Assembly (NCBI GenBank): GCA_018065305.1
Contig: JAGHTO010000015.1
Coordinates: forward strand, 95,895 to 159,894
DNA: 64,000 bases
Source: Candidatus Cacconaster scatequi
Lineage (GTDB): Bacteria > Bacteroidota > Bacteroidia > Bacteroidales > UBA932
Reading direction: 5' to 3'
The notes below the pieces were generated by a model, which had not been told where the DNA came from, ran no database searches, and saw nothing but the letters and a program-made list of their open reading frames with translations. Positions within the stretch are counted from its first letter, which is position 1. Every line of letters begins with the position of its first letter. The position numbers and the translations under genes were made by a program. Positions 43,731 to 52,805 of this stretch are shown one piece after another.

Positions 43731-43751
43731 CAGTAACAAATCCGAAATTCC

Positions 43752-43759
43752 TACTTTTG
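43752..43759 (+). promoter_or_regulatory. -7 box (TAnnTTTG) for the ABC permease
   Basis: TACTTTTG, 18 bases before ATG 43778. Confidence 0.6.
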
Positions 43760-43777
43760 GGCATCAATAAAAATAAA

Positions 43778-44938
43778 ATGGATGTCAATGTGAGAATTGC
43801 TTTTGAAGCCTTGCAGTCCAACGTGTTGCGGACACGCCTGACGGTTGCTGTGATTGCGGTGGGAATAATGTCGCTCGTCTCGATTCAGACTGCCGTGAAG
43901 ATTATGTCAGACCAGGTGGCCGGGAGTTTCGAGAAGATGGGTGCCGGGATGTTTACGATATCTTCGGGGCAGGGTGGAGCGATATCCCTGCGTCAGGCCT
44001 CCGTTTTTGCTGAGGAGGCCTCTTTCGCACGGACGGTCTCAATCTACAGGAACAGGGATATGATGGCGAGAGTCTCCTTCGAGGGTGAGTCCACCGATCC
44101 TGTCGTGAGTGTCATCTGCGCGGATGAAAAATACCTCTCCTGCCAGGGAGGTGTGGTCAGGGAGGGAAGGGGGCTGCTCCCTGCGGACGTCTCTGCAGGG
44201 AAACGCGTGGTTATTCTGGGGGACAATGTGATACGGAGGCTTTTTCCTGACGGAGGCGGAATCGGGAATCAGGTGACGCTTCCTTCGGGAAGATATCTTG
44301 TCGTAGGCGTTCTGGAGAGGCGAGGGGCGGTTTTCGGCACGGGACTGGATAATTCTGCAATCATTCCCTTGACGGACGGGGACGGAATCTGTATCGACGT
44401 TGTCCCTGATCCTGATATCTCTCTGGAAGATGCGGCCCTTTGCAGTTCGGCGCTGCTCAGGGGAATCAGGCGGACCGGCCCCTCATCTCCGCCGGATTTC
44501 GAAATAGTGAAAAGCGGTTCCGTCGAGGAGGGGCTGGCATCCCTTGAGGAGAAATTGTCCGTTGCCGCGCTTGCCATCGGTCTGCTGACTCTTCTCGGAG
44601 CCTCGGTAGGACTGATGAACATAATGCTGGTTTCTGTCAGGGAGCGTACCCGTGAGATAGGCTTGCGGAAGTCGTTGGGTGCAAGGTCTTCCACAATCGG
44701 GAATCAGTTTCTGCTGGAGGCGGTGATGATAGGGCAGGCGGGAGGTGTTTCCGGAATACTTCTCGGCGTGCTTTTCGGCAATCTGGCCGCGCTGATAATG
44801 GACGGGGATTTCGCAGTGCCGTGGAAATGGGTTTTCTATGCTGTGGCTCTGTGTTTTGCTGTCAGTCTGTTCTCCGGATTTCTTCCGGCCCGCAAGGCCG
44901 CTGCTCTCGATCCGGTCGACGCTCTGAGAGAAGAATGA
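43778..44938 (+). CDS. ABC transporter permease, MacB/FtsX type
   Basis: 386 residues. One N-terminal membrane segment (about 18-45), a periplasmic MacB-type domain (about 50-275), and three C-terminal segments with the FtsX signature VSVRERTREIGLRKSLGA just after the second. Such permeases drive mechanical export or lipoprotein processes with a separate ATPase; no ATPase gene is adjacent, so the partner must be elsewhere. Start at 43778 fits the promoter and the family N-terminus. Confidence 0.88.
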   Translation: MDVNVRIAFEALQSNVLRTRLTVAVIAVGIMSLVSIQTAVKIMSDQVAGSFEKMGAGMFTISSGQGGAISLRQASVFAEEASFARTVSIYRNRDMMARVSFEGESTDPVVSVICADEKYLSCQGGVVREGRGLLPADVSAGKRVVILGDNVIRRLFPDGGGIGNQVTLPSGRYLVVGVLERRGAVFGTGLDNSAIIPLTDGDGICIDVVPDPDISLEDAALCSSALLRGIRRTGPSSPPDFEIVKSGSVEEGLASLEEKLSVAALAIGLLTLLGASVGLMNIMLVSVRERTREIGLRKSLGARSSTIGNQFLLEAVMIGQAGGVSGILLGVLFGNLAALIMDGDFAVPWKWVFYAVALCFAVSLFSGFLPARKAAALDPVDALREE

Positions 44939-44949
44939 GAAAAAATTTA

Positions 44950-44957
44950 TACTTTTG
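44950..44957 (+). promoter_or_regulatory. -7 box (TAnnTTTG) for the unknown lipoprotein
   Basis: TACTTTTG, 17 bases before ATG 44975 and 11 bases after the permease stop. Confidence 0.55.
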
Positions 44958-44974
44958 CGGAAAATCAAAATGAT

Positions 44975-45640
44975 ATGAGAAGACATTTTCTGTTTCTGCT
45001 GGCGCTTCTTTGCGCGGTCGGGTGCAATCCTCTGAAGATTGTTTTGAATTCCAGAACGTCAGACGGGGAGAGGACGGTCCTCACTTCCGACCAACCGCTT
45101 TTCAGGATGAACGGATACGATATATCGGTCGCCCTCGGAGCCCGTATGCACGACAGGGACTCCGTTATGGCATTTCTTGTAACCTGCGAATCCCGTGAAC
45201 ATTACGGAATCTTCAACGTCGGAAACAGGATGATGATACGCCTGGCGGACCAATCTGTCATAACACTGACCAACATCTATGACAAGGAATACGAGAATAA
45301 GGCCGAGACATATCAGACTACGGACAGAATAGTCCAGACCGGTGTCGGCTATGCATATAACCCTTGGGATGACTATTTCTATCTGACTCCATACGAAGTG
45401 TCGACTTTCATCCCCAGAACCACGGTGGTCAGGAAAAATCTTTCCTATGCCCTCTATCTCGTTTCAAGGGAAGACCTGCAGAAGATTGTTAACGGCAAAG
45501 TCATAAAGTTCAGGATAGAAACTGAGGATTCGGAATTTGATATGCCGAACCCTCAGGGTGTTTCAGAACTTTTTGCAAGTATGTATGACCTGCTGTCGAA
45601 ATGTGTCGCCGGCGGTGTTGTCGTGAGGTCTGAATTCTAG
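44975..45640 (+). CDS. Lipoprotein of unknown function
   Basis: 221 residues. Lipoprotein signal with Cys17 (LLCAVGC). The rest is soluble, rich in beta-type residues, with LYLVSREDLQKIVNGKV near the end; no family recognised. Own promoter and a spacing of 36 bases from the permease gene argue for separate transcription. Convergent with the ThuA-like gene. Confidence 0.7.
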   Translation: MRRHFLFLLALLCAVGCNPLKIVLNSRTSDGERTVLTSDQPLFRMNGYDISVALGARMHDRDSVMAFLVTCESREHYGIFNVGNRMMIRLADQSVITLTNIYDKEYENKAETYQTTDRIVQTGVGYAYNPWDDYFYLTPYEVSTFIPRTTVVRKNLSYALYLVSREDLQKIVNGKVIKFRIETEDSEFDMPNPQGVSELFASMYDLLSKCVAGGVVVRSEF

Positions 45641-45652
45641 CGGATTTCCCGT

Positions 45653-46567
45653 TTATCTGTATTCGGGGCGAAGGCTTGTGGCTCCGCTTCCGGGGAAATC
45701 CTCAGGGACTTCCTGTGTGACATTGCCTGTCGCGGCCCACTCGGCGCCGCGGAGAAGGAGTGTCTGGAAGCCGACGCACTGCATTGCGGGGTTGTTTTCC
45801 AGATTTTCACCGGCGTGACCGATTGCCAGATGGAAAATTCTTGCCTTGCCGTAATCCACTGTGAATACGAGCGGTTCCTCCCTGCCTGACCCTCCGGTAG
45901 TTGCGTCGGAAGTTCCGGTGTAGAGCAGGTCCTTGATATTCGCGGGGCCTCTGAGGCAGTCATACAGCTCGTCCTGTGCGTGAAGCCATCCGTCAGGAAG
46001 ACCTTTTGTAACAGGGTGTTCCGCATTGCGGCAGTGCATCGGATACTCTCTCTGCTGCCCGTGGTTTCCTCCGGGACCGGGAGTCTCGAAATCCTTGTAG
46101 AGCTGCCCGTCTTTCAGATAGCAGTAGGGGCCGTCCTTCTCAGTGCGGCCGCCCCATCCTCCGAGGGCTATGATTTTGTTGAACTCCTCCCACTCCGTGA
46201 AGGCATTGTCCGCAGCGTGATAGATGACTATTCCGCCGCCGTTCTGCACATATTCGAGGAATGCGGCGTTCGTCTCTTCGCTCCAGTTGTCACCATTGTA
46301 ATCCAGCACGACCACGTCGTAAACGCTGAAATCAGGAGTGAAGGTGCCCATATCGCCACCCGCTCCGGGTGTCAGGGCGATATCGGTTGAGAATAGGCCC
46401 GAGTTGTCGAGAATGAGTTTGAGAGCCTGGTGGCTCACGGGCCAGTTGTGATTGTTCTGCCCACTGACGACCAGAGCTTTGAGAGGTGCAGCGGTTTTTG
46501 GTGCGCATCCTGACAGAAGCAGTGCAGCCAGGGTGCAGATGATTGTGAGGGATGACAGTCTTTTCAT
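45653..46567 (-). CDS. ThuA-like domain lipoprotein
   Basis: 304 residues, lipoprotein signal with Cys21 (LLLSGC). ThuA (trehalose-utilisation) class I glutamine-amidotransferase-like fold: LKALVVSGQNNHNW, DVVVLDYNGDNWSEE, GGIVIYHAADNAF, and late VTKGLPDGWLHAQDELY and RIFHLAIGHAGEN. No catalytic Cys of true amidotransferases is evident. ThuA proteins are linked to sugar catabolism but the activity is not settled. Its start overlaps the tcdA stop as ATGA, so it is the third gene of mazG-tcdA-thuA. Confidence 0.85.
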   Translation of the reverse strand: MKRLSSLTIICTLAALLLSGCAPKTAAPLKALVVSGQNNHNWPVSHQALKLILDNSGLFSTDIALTPGAGGDMGTFTPDFSVYDVVVLDYNGDNWSEETNAAFLEYVQNGGGIVIYHAADNAFTEWEEFNKIIALGGWGGRTEKDGPYCYLKDGQLYKDFETPGPGGNHGQQREYPMHCRNAEHPVTKGLPDGWLHAQDELYDCLRGPANIKDLLYTGTSDATTGGSGREEPLVFTVDYGKARIFHLAIGHAGENLENNPAMQCVGFQTLLLRGAEWAATGNVTQEVPEDFPGSGATSLRPEYR

Positions 46568-47310
46568 AGTATTTCGGGTTTGTTTTTCAGTATGTGTGTG
46601 ATTGCGGCTTGGGCGCAGGCGCAGCCGAAGGCGGCGGGCAGATAGCTGATTGTCCCGACCTGGGACTTCTTGTTGCTCACTTCAGCCTGCTCCTGAGGTG
46701 TCATCTCCACGATTGCGTCGTTGTCGGGCAGCTCTTCGCTGAAGACGACAGGAAAGCCTTTGCTGATGCCCATATGGCGCAACTTCTTCCTGACAATGTA
46801 TGCCAGCGGGCAGTTGAACGATTTGGAAATGTCCGCAATCCGGATTCTTGTGACGTCATATTTGGCTCCGGAACCCATCGAGCTGACGAGTCCGATACGG
46901 TTGTCCACACAGTGCTTGATCAGCGCAAGCTTCGGGGCGAGCGTGTCTATTGCGTCGATTATGAAGTCAGGACTTTTCCCGGCAGGGAAAATCCCGCCGA
47001 CATTCTCCGCCGTGAGATAGCAGTCCCTGACATCAAGGTCCAGTTCCGGATTTATGTCCATAAGGCGTGCGGCCACCACTTCGCTTTTCCGTTTGCCGAC
47101 AGTCGAGGACATCGCGATTATCTGGCGGTTGCGATTCGTCTCGCTGACGGTGTCGCAGTCCAGAATTGTGATGCGGCCCACTCCGGCGCGGGCAATCATT
47201 TCGGCGGCTACGGCTCCCACTCCGCCAAGCCCCACGACGGCTACGGAAGCTTTCCCGAGAAGGTCCAGACCCTCCCGGCCGACAAGTATCTCCGTCCTGT
47301 CAGTCCACAT
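46564..47310 (-). CDS. tcdA: tRNA threonylcarbamoyladenosine dehydratase (ThiF family)
   Basis: 248 residues, E1-like enzyme that cyclises t6A37 of tRNAs to ct6A using ATP. Seen: VAVVGLGGVGAVAAEMIARAG nucleotide-binding region, LDCDTVSETNRNRQ, IDAIDTLAPKLALI and MGSGAKYDVTRI. The start overlaps the mazG stop by one base (TAATG) and the stop overlaps the next gene by four. Confidence 0.92.
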   Translation of the reverse strand: MWTDRTEILVGREGLDLLGKASVAVVGLGGVGAVAAEMIARAGVGRITILDCDTVSETNRNRQIIAMSSTVGKRKSEVVAARLMDINPELDLDVRDCYLTAENVGGIFPAGKSPDFIIDAIDTLAPKLALIKHCVDNRIGLVSSMGSGAKYDVTRIRIADISKSFNCPLAYIVRKKLRHMGISKGFPVVFSEELPDNDAIVEMTPQEQAEVSNKKSQVGTISYLPAAFGCACAQAAITHILKNKPEIL

Positions 47311-48068
47311 TATTCGGTGGTTTTGGCTTCGTTCCAGAGAGCGTCCATCTCTTCGAGGGTCAGCTCCCTGATATTGCGGCCCTGTTCCTTCGCCTTCTCC
47401 TCCACATATCCGAAACGGCGGCGGAACTTTCCGTTGGTCTTCTCAAGCGCCGTGTCGGGGTTGAGGTCGTAAAGTCGTGCGGCATTGACCAATGAGAATA
47501 TGATGTCTCCGAGTTCCTCTTCGGAAGGATTCTCCTCGAATTCGGCAATCTCCTCCTTGACTTTCGCCCATACTTCCTCGCGCTTCTCCCAGTCGAAACC
47601 GACCGCCCTTGCCTTGTCCTGCATGCGGTACGCCTTTATGAGGGAGGGGAGTGAGGCGGGGACTCCGCTCAGGACGGTCTTGTTGCCGTCCTTTTCCGTC
47701 TGTTTGAGCTGTTCCCAATTCTTGAGCACCTCTTCCACGTTTTTTACGGCAGTGTCGCCGAATACGTGGGGGTGACGGTACACCAGCTTGTCACACAGAA
47801 GATTGCATACGTCGGCAATGTCGAAGCTGCCCTTCTCGTCTCCTATCTTGGAGTAGAACACGACGTGCAGCAGCACGTCTCCGAGTTCCTTGGCGACGTT
47901 GTGCAGGTCGTCCGCCATTATCGCATCGGAAAGTTCATATACCTCTTCAATGGTGTTGGGACGGAGGGATTCCATCGTCTGTTTTCTGTCCCAGGGACAC
48001 TTCTCCCTCAGTTCGTCCATTATGTCGAGCAGGCGCTCAAATGCCTTTAGTTGATTTTCTCTTTTCAT
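47310..48068 (-). CDS. mazG: Nucleoside triphosphate pyrophosphohydrolase MazG
   Basis: 252 residues with two MazG-type helical domains. Hydrolyses non-canonical NTPs to NMP and pyrophosphate. Seen: CPWDRKQTMESLRPNTIEEVYEL (shown in part: CPWDRKQTMESLRP, IEEVYEL), KELGDVLLHVVF with EELGD-like metal motif, and EELGDIIFSLVN in the second domain. A perfect TTG-N20-TAATTTTG promoter is seen, with the -7 box seven bases from the ATG. Confidence 0.93.
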   Translation of the reverse strand: MKRENQLKAFERLLDIMDELREKCPWDRKQTMESLRPNTIEEVYELSDAIMADDLHNVAKELGDVLLHVVFYSKIGDEKGSFDIADVCNLLCDKLVYRHPHVFGDTAVKNVEEVLKNWEQLKQTEKDGNKTVLSGVPASLPSLIKAYRMQDKARAVGFDWEKREEVWAKVKEEIAEFEENPSEEELGDIIFSLVNAARLYDLNPDTALEKTNGKFRRRFGYVEEKAKEQGRNIRELTLEEMDALWNEAKTTE

Positions 48069-48075
48069 AATGTCG

Positions 48076-48106
48076 CAAAATTACTAATTTTGCAGACTGG
48101 AAACAA
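48076..48106 (-). promoter_or_regulatory. mazG promoter (TTG-N20-TAATTTTG)
   Basis: Minus strand: TTG at 48106-48104, 20-base spacer, TAATTTTG at 48083-48076; seven bases to ATG 48068. Forms a 17-base palindrome with the opposing -7 box (48085-48092). Confidence 0.7.
48085..48092 (+). promoter_or_regulatory. -7 box (TAnnTTTG) for the CoA-transferase
   Basis: TAATTTTG, 30 bases before ATG 48123; one base separates it from the mazG -7 box. Confidence 0.6.
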
Positions 48107-48122
48107 TTTATTGACAAAAGAT

Positions 48123-49421
48123 ATGAAACAAATCAAATTCACCTCAGCCGACGAAGCGGTCAAGGTTGTCAAGAGCGGCGACCATATCCACTTCAGCAGC
48201 GTTGCTAGCGCTCCCCAGGTCCTCATCCAGGCACTCTGCCGCAGGGGGGACAACGGAGAACTGAAAAACGTATGTATCCACCACCTCCACACTGAAGGTC
48301 CCGCACCCTACACTGACGAGAAGTACCAGGGTGTCTTCTTTCATCAGGCTTTCTTCGTGGGCGGCAATGTCCGCAAGAACGTGCAGGCCGGCTGGGCTGA
48401 CTATATTCCCATTTTCCTGAGCGAGACTCAGAAACTCTACCGCTGCGGAGCAGTTCCCTGCGACGTTGCGATGATACAGGTTTCACCTGTCGACAAACAC
48501 GGATATGTATCTCTGGGTACTTCAGTTGACGCAACCCTTGCGGCAATCGAGTGCGCCAAGACAGTCATAGCAGTGGTCAACAAAAACGTTCCCCGCGCCT
48601 GGGGCGACGCCATCATCCCTGCGGATATGATTGATCTCTGGGTTGAGGACAACACTCCTCTCGAGCCCGCATCCTTCGCGGCTCCCTCGGAAATCGAGAC
48701 AAAGATCGGTATCAACTGCGCCAACCTCATCGAGGACGGAGCCTGCCTCCAGATGGGTATCGGAGCCATCCCCAACGCAGTGCTGGCACAGCTCGGAAAT
48801 CACAAGAATCTCGGTATCCATACCGAAATGTTCGCCGACGGCGTTCTTCCTCTCGTGAAGAAGGGTGTCATCAACGGTATGAACAAGAAAATCGACAAGG
48901 GCAAGATGGTCTCCACCTTCCTTATGGGAAGCCAGGAGGTCTATGATTTCATCGACGACAACCCGATGGTCGCAATGATGGACGTGGGATACACCAACGA
49001 CCCCTACGTGATAGCAAAGAACCCCAAGGTATGCGCAATCAACTCGGCGCTTCAGGTTGACATCACAGGTCAGGTCTGCGCCGACTCCCTCGGAACCAAG
49101 TTCTACAGCGGTGTCGGAGGTCAGATTGACTTCACATACGGAGCTTCTCTCTCAGAGGGCGGAAAGGCCATCATAGCGATGCCTTCAGCCACCAACAAGG
49201 GTATCAGCAAGATTGCTCCCGTCCTGACTGAAGGTGCAGGTGTGGTGACCACCCGCAATCACATCCACTGGCTGGTTACCGAATACGGTGCAGTCGACCT
49301 CTACGGAAAGAGCCTCCAGGAGAGGGCGAAACTCATCATCAGCGTGGCCCATCCCGATGCACGCGAGAGTCTGGACCGTGCCGCTTTCGAGCGTTTCGGC
49401 CCCCACTATCACCTTGTATAA
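48123..49421 (+). CDS. Acetyl-CoA hydrolase/transferase family protein
   Basis: 432 residues. Class I CoA-transferase of the acetyl-CoA hydrolase/4-hydroxybutyrate (or butyryl/succinyl) CoA-transferase group, moving CoA between short-chain acids in fermentation. Seen: the oxyanion-region LQMGIGAIPNAVL, the active glutamate Glu235 in GIHTEMFADG, and the late GGQIDFTYGA. The exact acid pair cannot be deduced. ATG 48123 follows the promoter; an upstream frame extends to 48051 into the promoter. Its codon use is strongly biased (a sign of high expression) and a strong terminator follows. Confidence 0.9.
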   Translation: MKQIKFTSADEAVKVVKSGDHIHFSSVASAPQVLIQALCRRGDNGELKNVCIHHLHTEGPAPYTDEKYQGVFFHQAFFVGGNVRKNVQAGWADYIPIFLSETQKLYRCGAVPCDVAMIQVSPVDKHGYVSLGTSVDATLAAIECAKTVIAVVNKNVPRAWGDAIIPADMIDLWVEDNTPLEPASFAAPSEIETKIGINCANLIEDGACLQMGIGAIPNAVLAQLGNHKNLGIHTEMFADGVLPLVKKGVINGMNKKIDKGKMVSTFLMGSQEVYDFIDDNPMVAMMDVGYTNDPYVIAKNPKVCAINSALQVDITGQVCADSLGTKFYSGVGGQIDFTYGASLSEGGKAIIAMPSATNKGISKIAPVLTEGAGVVTTRNHIHWLVTEYGAVDLYGKSLQERAKLIISVAHPDARESLDRAAFERFGPHYHLV

Positions 49422-49438
49422 TTTCAAGCAATCATATC

Positions 49439-49474
49439 GCTGCCAACCGGCTTTCCGGCTGGCAGCTTTTTTTT
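49439..49474 (+). terminator. Intrinsic terminator after the CoA-transferase
   Basis: 12-base stem (GCTGCCAACCGG / CCGGCTGGCAGC, one mismatch) with loop CTTT, followed by eight T (49467-49474). Confidence 0.9.
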
Positions 49475-49489
49475 AAACCATTCCTTGTT

Positions 49490-50983
49490 ATGAGAAACAT
49501 ATTCTGCCTGATTTTCAGTATTCTTCTTCTCGCATCCTGCGCAGAGAAGGTCACCATCAGCCGTGAAGACTTTGCCGACAAGATAAAGGGCGGCTGGGCC
49601 GGCCAGACTTTCGGTTGTACTTACGGCGGGCCGACGGAGTTCCGCTACCGCGGTGAGATGATTCCCGACGACTATGTCGCTCCCTGGGATGAGGATAACC
49701 GTATCAAATGGTATTTCGACAACAATCCCGGACTGTATGATGACGTCTATATGGACCTGTCGTTCCTCAAGGTGATTGACCGTTGCGGGATGGATGCCTC
49801 CGCGGAAGTCTTTGCCGAAGAGTTTGCCCGTGCATCATATCCTCTCTGGCACGCGAATCAGGCGGCACGCTACAATATTCTGGACGGAATCAAGCCTCCG
49901 ATGAGCGGCTTCTGGAAGAACAATCCCCACGCGGATGACATCGATTTTCAGATCGAGGCCGATTTTGCGGGACTTGTCGCTCCGGCGATGACGGATGTGG
50001 CCGGGGCTCTGTGCGACAAGGTCGGTCACATAATGAACTATGGCGACGGCTATTACGGAGGGCTTTTCGTCGCCCGGATGTACAGTCTCGCATTCATATA
50101 TGATGATGTGGAGACAGTGGTCAGGGAGGCTCTCAAGGCAATTCCTCAGGAGAGCGATTTTCATAAATGCATAGCCGACGTGCTGGAATGGCACTCTCAA
50201 TGCGACGACTGGAAGGAGGCCTGGCTGAGGATTGAGGAGAAGTGGAGTGACGAGACGGGTTGCCCCGAGGGGGTGGATGCCCCGTTCGACATCGATGCAA
50301 AGATCAATTCGGCATACGTGGTTATGGGGTTGCTCTACGGAGGCGGAGATATGGAACGGACAATGGACATATCAATGCGGTGCGGGCAGGATTCGGACTG
50401 CAATCCCGCAACGAGCGCCGGCATACTGGGCACCATAATCGGTTACAAGGCAATCCCCGACAAGTGGACTGCGCCGTTGGAGGCGGTCAGCGGCAGGAAG
50501 TTCGCCCATACCGACGTCTCTTTCAACAATGCCTGCGAAATGTCGGAACGGATTGCGCTTGAGAATATCAGGAAAAACGGGGGAAAGGTCACTGACGCTT
50601 ATGTCAGGATTCCCGTCAGATATTCGGATGTCGTTCCGTTCGAGAAGAGTTTCGACTGCTTCTCGAAGGTTGAAAAGGAGAGCGGAGGCTGCGGCAGTTT
50701 CACCGATTCTCTGACATTGGCTTTCGAGGGCAGGGGAGTGGTTCTCACCGGGCATTTGGACTGTACTCCGGAAAAGTTGACCGAAGGTTTTGCCAGACTC
50801 GGCGTGACGGTGGACGGCGGAACTCCGGAAGTTTTCATCCTGCCCTGCGATTTTGCAAAGCGGAGGTACGACCTCTACTGGAACTACAATCTTTCGGAAG
50901 GAGCTCACAAAATCACGCTCTCGCTCCTCGACCGCGCCGACGGCGTATCGGTCAAATGCACCTCGAAGGTGATTTACAATTAA
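49490..50983 (+). CDS. ADP-ribosylglycohydrolase family lipoprotein
   Basis: 497 residues. Lipoprotein signal with Cys17 (LLLASC). ADP-ribosylglycohydrolase (DraG-like) fold: KIKGGWAGQTFG, YDDVYMDLSFL (metal-binding acidic region), and CGQDSDCNPATSAGILG, the second metal motif. In Bacteroidota these exported members occur near glycan genes and probably act on sugars or nucleosides rather than ADP-ribosylated proteins. Residues from about 390 form a C-terminal beta domain. Confidence 0.85.
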   Translation: MRNIFCLIFSILLLASCAEKVTISREDFADKIKGGWAGQTFGCTYGGPTEFRYRGEMIPDDYVAPWDEDNRIKWYFDNNPGLYDDVYMDLSFLKVIDRCGMDASAEVFAEEFARASYPLWHANQAARYNILDGIKPPMSGFWKNNPHADDIDFQIEADFAGLVAPAMTDVAGALCDKVGHIMNYGDGYYGGLFVARMYSLAFIYDDVETVVREALKAIPQESDFHKCIADVLEWHSQCDDWKEAWLRIEEKWSDETGCPEGVDAPFDIDAKINSAYVVMGLLYGGGDMERTMDISMRCGQDSDCNPATSAGILGTIIGYKAIPDKWTAPLEAVSGRKFAHTDVSFNNACEMSERIALENIRKNGGKVTDAYVRIPVRYSDVVPFEKSFDCFSKVEKESGGCGSFTDSLTLAFEGRGVVLTGHLDCTPEKLTEGFARLGVTVDGGTPEVFILPCDFAKRRYDLYWNYNLSEGAHKITLSLLDRADGVSVKCTSKVIYN

Positions 50984-52041
50984 ATAGCCTTCAGCGGAGC
51001 GCCGCAGAGGAGCATAATCTTGTAAATCAATCCGGAAACGATGATGACGGCAGGGATGGTGATAATCCAGGCCCAGACTATGTTCTTGGCTGTCATCCAC
51101 TTGACTGATTTAACCCCTTGAGTCAGGCCTGTCCCCACAATCGCACCCGTTACGGTGTGGGTCGTGGAAACGGGAATTCCGAGGATAGCGGTGATTATCA
51201 GGGTTGCAGAGCCTCCGATTTCAGAGCAGAACCCTGTCAGGGGAGTGACTTTGGCAAGTCCGCTTCCAAGTGTCCTGATCACCTTCCAGCCTCCGATAAT
51301 CGTGCCCATCGAAATCAGCAGGTAGGATATAATCATCAGCCAGTAGGGAACGAACTGGCCTTCATTCACATTGTAAAGCACCTGCAGCAGTCCGTTGTCA
51401 GGGGCTTGCGCCAGAGCGGTGCACAGAAGTATTGCGATTACGCCCATCGTCTTCTGCCCGTCATTGAGACCGAAACTGAATGAGAACAGGGCTGATGAGA
51501 ACAGTTGCGCCCTCCTGAGCGCCTTGTCGGTCGGAGCGGGATGCGCGCCTGTAATCTTGAAAAGCCACATGAAGAAGCACCTCATGAAGAACCCCAGCAA
51601 CAGTCCAATCAATGGAGACAGGACGATGAACAGGAGTATCTGCCCGATTCCGCTGAGAATCAGATGTTCGAAGCCGTAACCGAACCACACGGGACCGATC
51701 AGGCCTCCGATCAGGGCGTGGGATGCCGAAATGGGTAGTCCCATCATCGTGCAGGTGTAAATCCATAGGACAGAGCCCACCAGAGCCGCGAGAATCACAT
51801 AGTGGTCGATGCACTTTTCCTGAACGATTCCCTTTCCCATAGTCTGTGCTACTCCGGGCTCGATAAAAAAGAATGTCAGGCAGGAGATGAAAATCCAGAA
51901 TCCGGCCCACCAGACAGCTCGCTTGGGAGTGAGCGCCTTCGTGGCGACAACTGTCGCAATGGCGTTTGCGGCATCGTTCATTCCGTTCATAAAGTTGAAC
52001 GCCAGAGCGATAAGAGCCGCGATGATAACCACTGTCACCAT
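50980..52041 (-). CDS. Inorganic phosphate transporter, PiT family
   Basis: 353 residues, about ten membrane segments. The duplicated PiT signature GMNDAANAIATVVATKAL (N-terminal) and FGLNDGQKTMGVIA (central) binds phosphate; GIPVSTTHTVTGAIVG follows. A cation-coupled, low-affinity phosphate carrier. It starts three bases after the DUF47 gene, the usual PiT partner. Convergent 4-base overlap with the upstream-numbered glycohydrolase gene. Confidence 0.93.
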   Translation of the reverse strand: MVTVVIIAALIALAFNFMNGMNDAANAIATVVATKALTPKRAVWWAGFWIFISCLTFFFIEPGVAQTMGKGIVQEKCIDHYVILAALVGSVLWIYTCTMMGLPISASHALIGGLIGPVWFGYGFEHLILSGIGQILLFIVLSPLIGLLLGFFMRCFFMWLFKITGAHPAPTDKALRRAQLFSSALFSFSFGLNDGQKTMGVIAILLCTALAQAPDNGLLQVLYNVNEGQFVPYWLMIISYLLISMGTIIGGWKVIRTLGSGLAKVTPLTGFCSEIGGSATLIITAILGIPVSTTHTVTGAIVGTGLTQGVKSVKWMTAKNIVWAWIITIPAVIIVSGLIYKIMLLCGAPLKAI

Positions 52042-52044
52042 ACT

Positions 52045-52695
52045 CTAACTGAGTTTGACTGCGATGCTGCGGATGGTGTTGGAAACGCTTTTTCCGACGT
52101 CTGAGACATCTTCGAGAGCCTGCGCGATATTTTTCTTCTTGACCAGCTCCACGGCATTGGGCTCCTTGGCGAACAGCGTGCTCATATATGACTCGTAAAT
52201 GTCATCGACGATATGCTCGTTCTCCTTGATGCGGTCGCAGAGGTCGTCTATCTCCTTGATGTCATCACGCATTACCTCGAACTTCTGTGTGAGGGCCAGC
52301 AGCAATTCTGCATCCTTGAGGATGTATTCGGAAATCTCGATTAGCTTGTGGCTTGATTTCTTGGGCTGGTAGATTGCGATTTTCTTGGCCGCGTCGCGGA
52401 TTGTGTCGAGGAAAGTATCCAAATCTTCCGCCAGAGCGTGGATGTCATCCCTGTCGAAAGGGGTGACGTAGGCATTCATAAGCTCATCCACAATCTTGTC
52501 GGTAATCAGGTCGCCGGCAGTTTCACATTCCTTGATTCTGTGTGAAAGCAAATGGCGCTCGTCAGGGTCATCTTCCTTGGACAGGTCCACGAGCAGGGAG
52601 GCCGCTTTCACAATGTTCTCCGCCGAACTGATGAAAAGCGGAAAAAACCGTTTCTCCTTAACAACGAATATCTGGAGAATTTTGTCTAAACTCAT
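52045..52695 (-). CDS. DUF47 family protein, PhoU-like, PiT partner
   Basis: 216 residues, all helical. Repeats of ECETAGDLITDKIVDELMNAYVTPFDRDDI (in part: ECETAGDLITDKIVD) are the PhoU-like E..aD motif that binds metal. DUF47 proteins regulate the adjacent phosphate transporter. A one-mismatch -7 box (TAACTTCG, 52715-52722) lies upstream. Confidence 0.9.
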   Translation of the reverse strand: MSLDKILQIFVVKEKRFFPLFISSAENIVKAASLLVDLSKEDDPDERHLLSHRIKECETAGDLITDKIVDELMNAYVTPFDRDDIHALAEDLDTFLDTIRDAAKKIAIYQPKKSSHKLIEISEYILKDAELLLALTQKFEVMRDDIKEIDDLCDRIKENEHIVDDIYESYMSTLFAKEPNAVELVKKKNIAQALEDVSDVGKSVSNTIRSIAVKLS

Positions 52696-52778
52696 ATTTT
52701 TTTGATTTCGGTCGCGAAGTTAAATCTTATTTTTGATATATTGAACTAACCGGAGGGCAAAAATACGCATATTTTGCA

Positions 52779-52786
52779 TATATTTG
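52779..52786 (+). promoter_or_regulatory. -7 box (TAnnTTTG) for prfA
   Basis: TATATTTG, 19 bases before ATG 52806. Confidence 0.55.
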
Positions 52787-52805
52787 CAGGACAAACTACT
52801 ACAAG

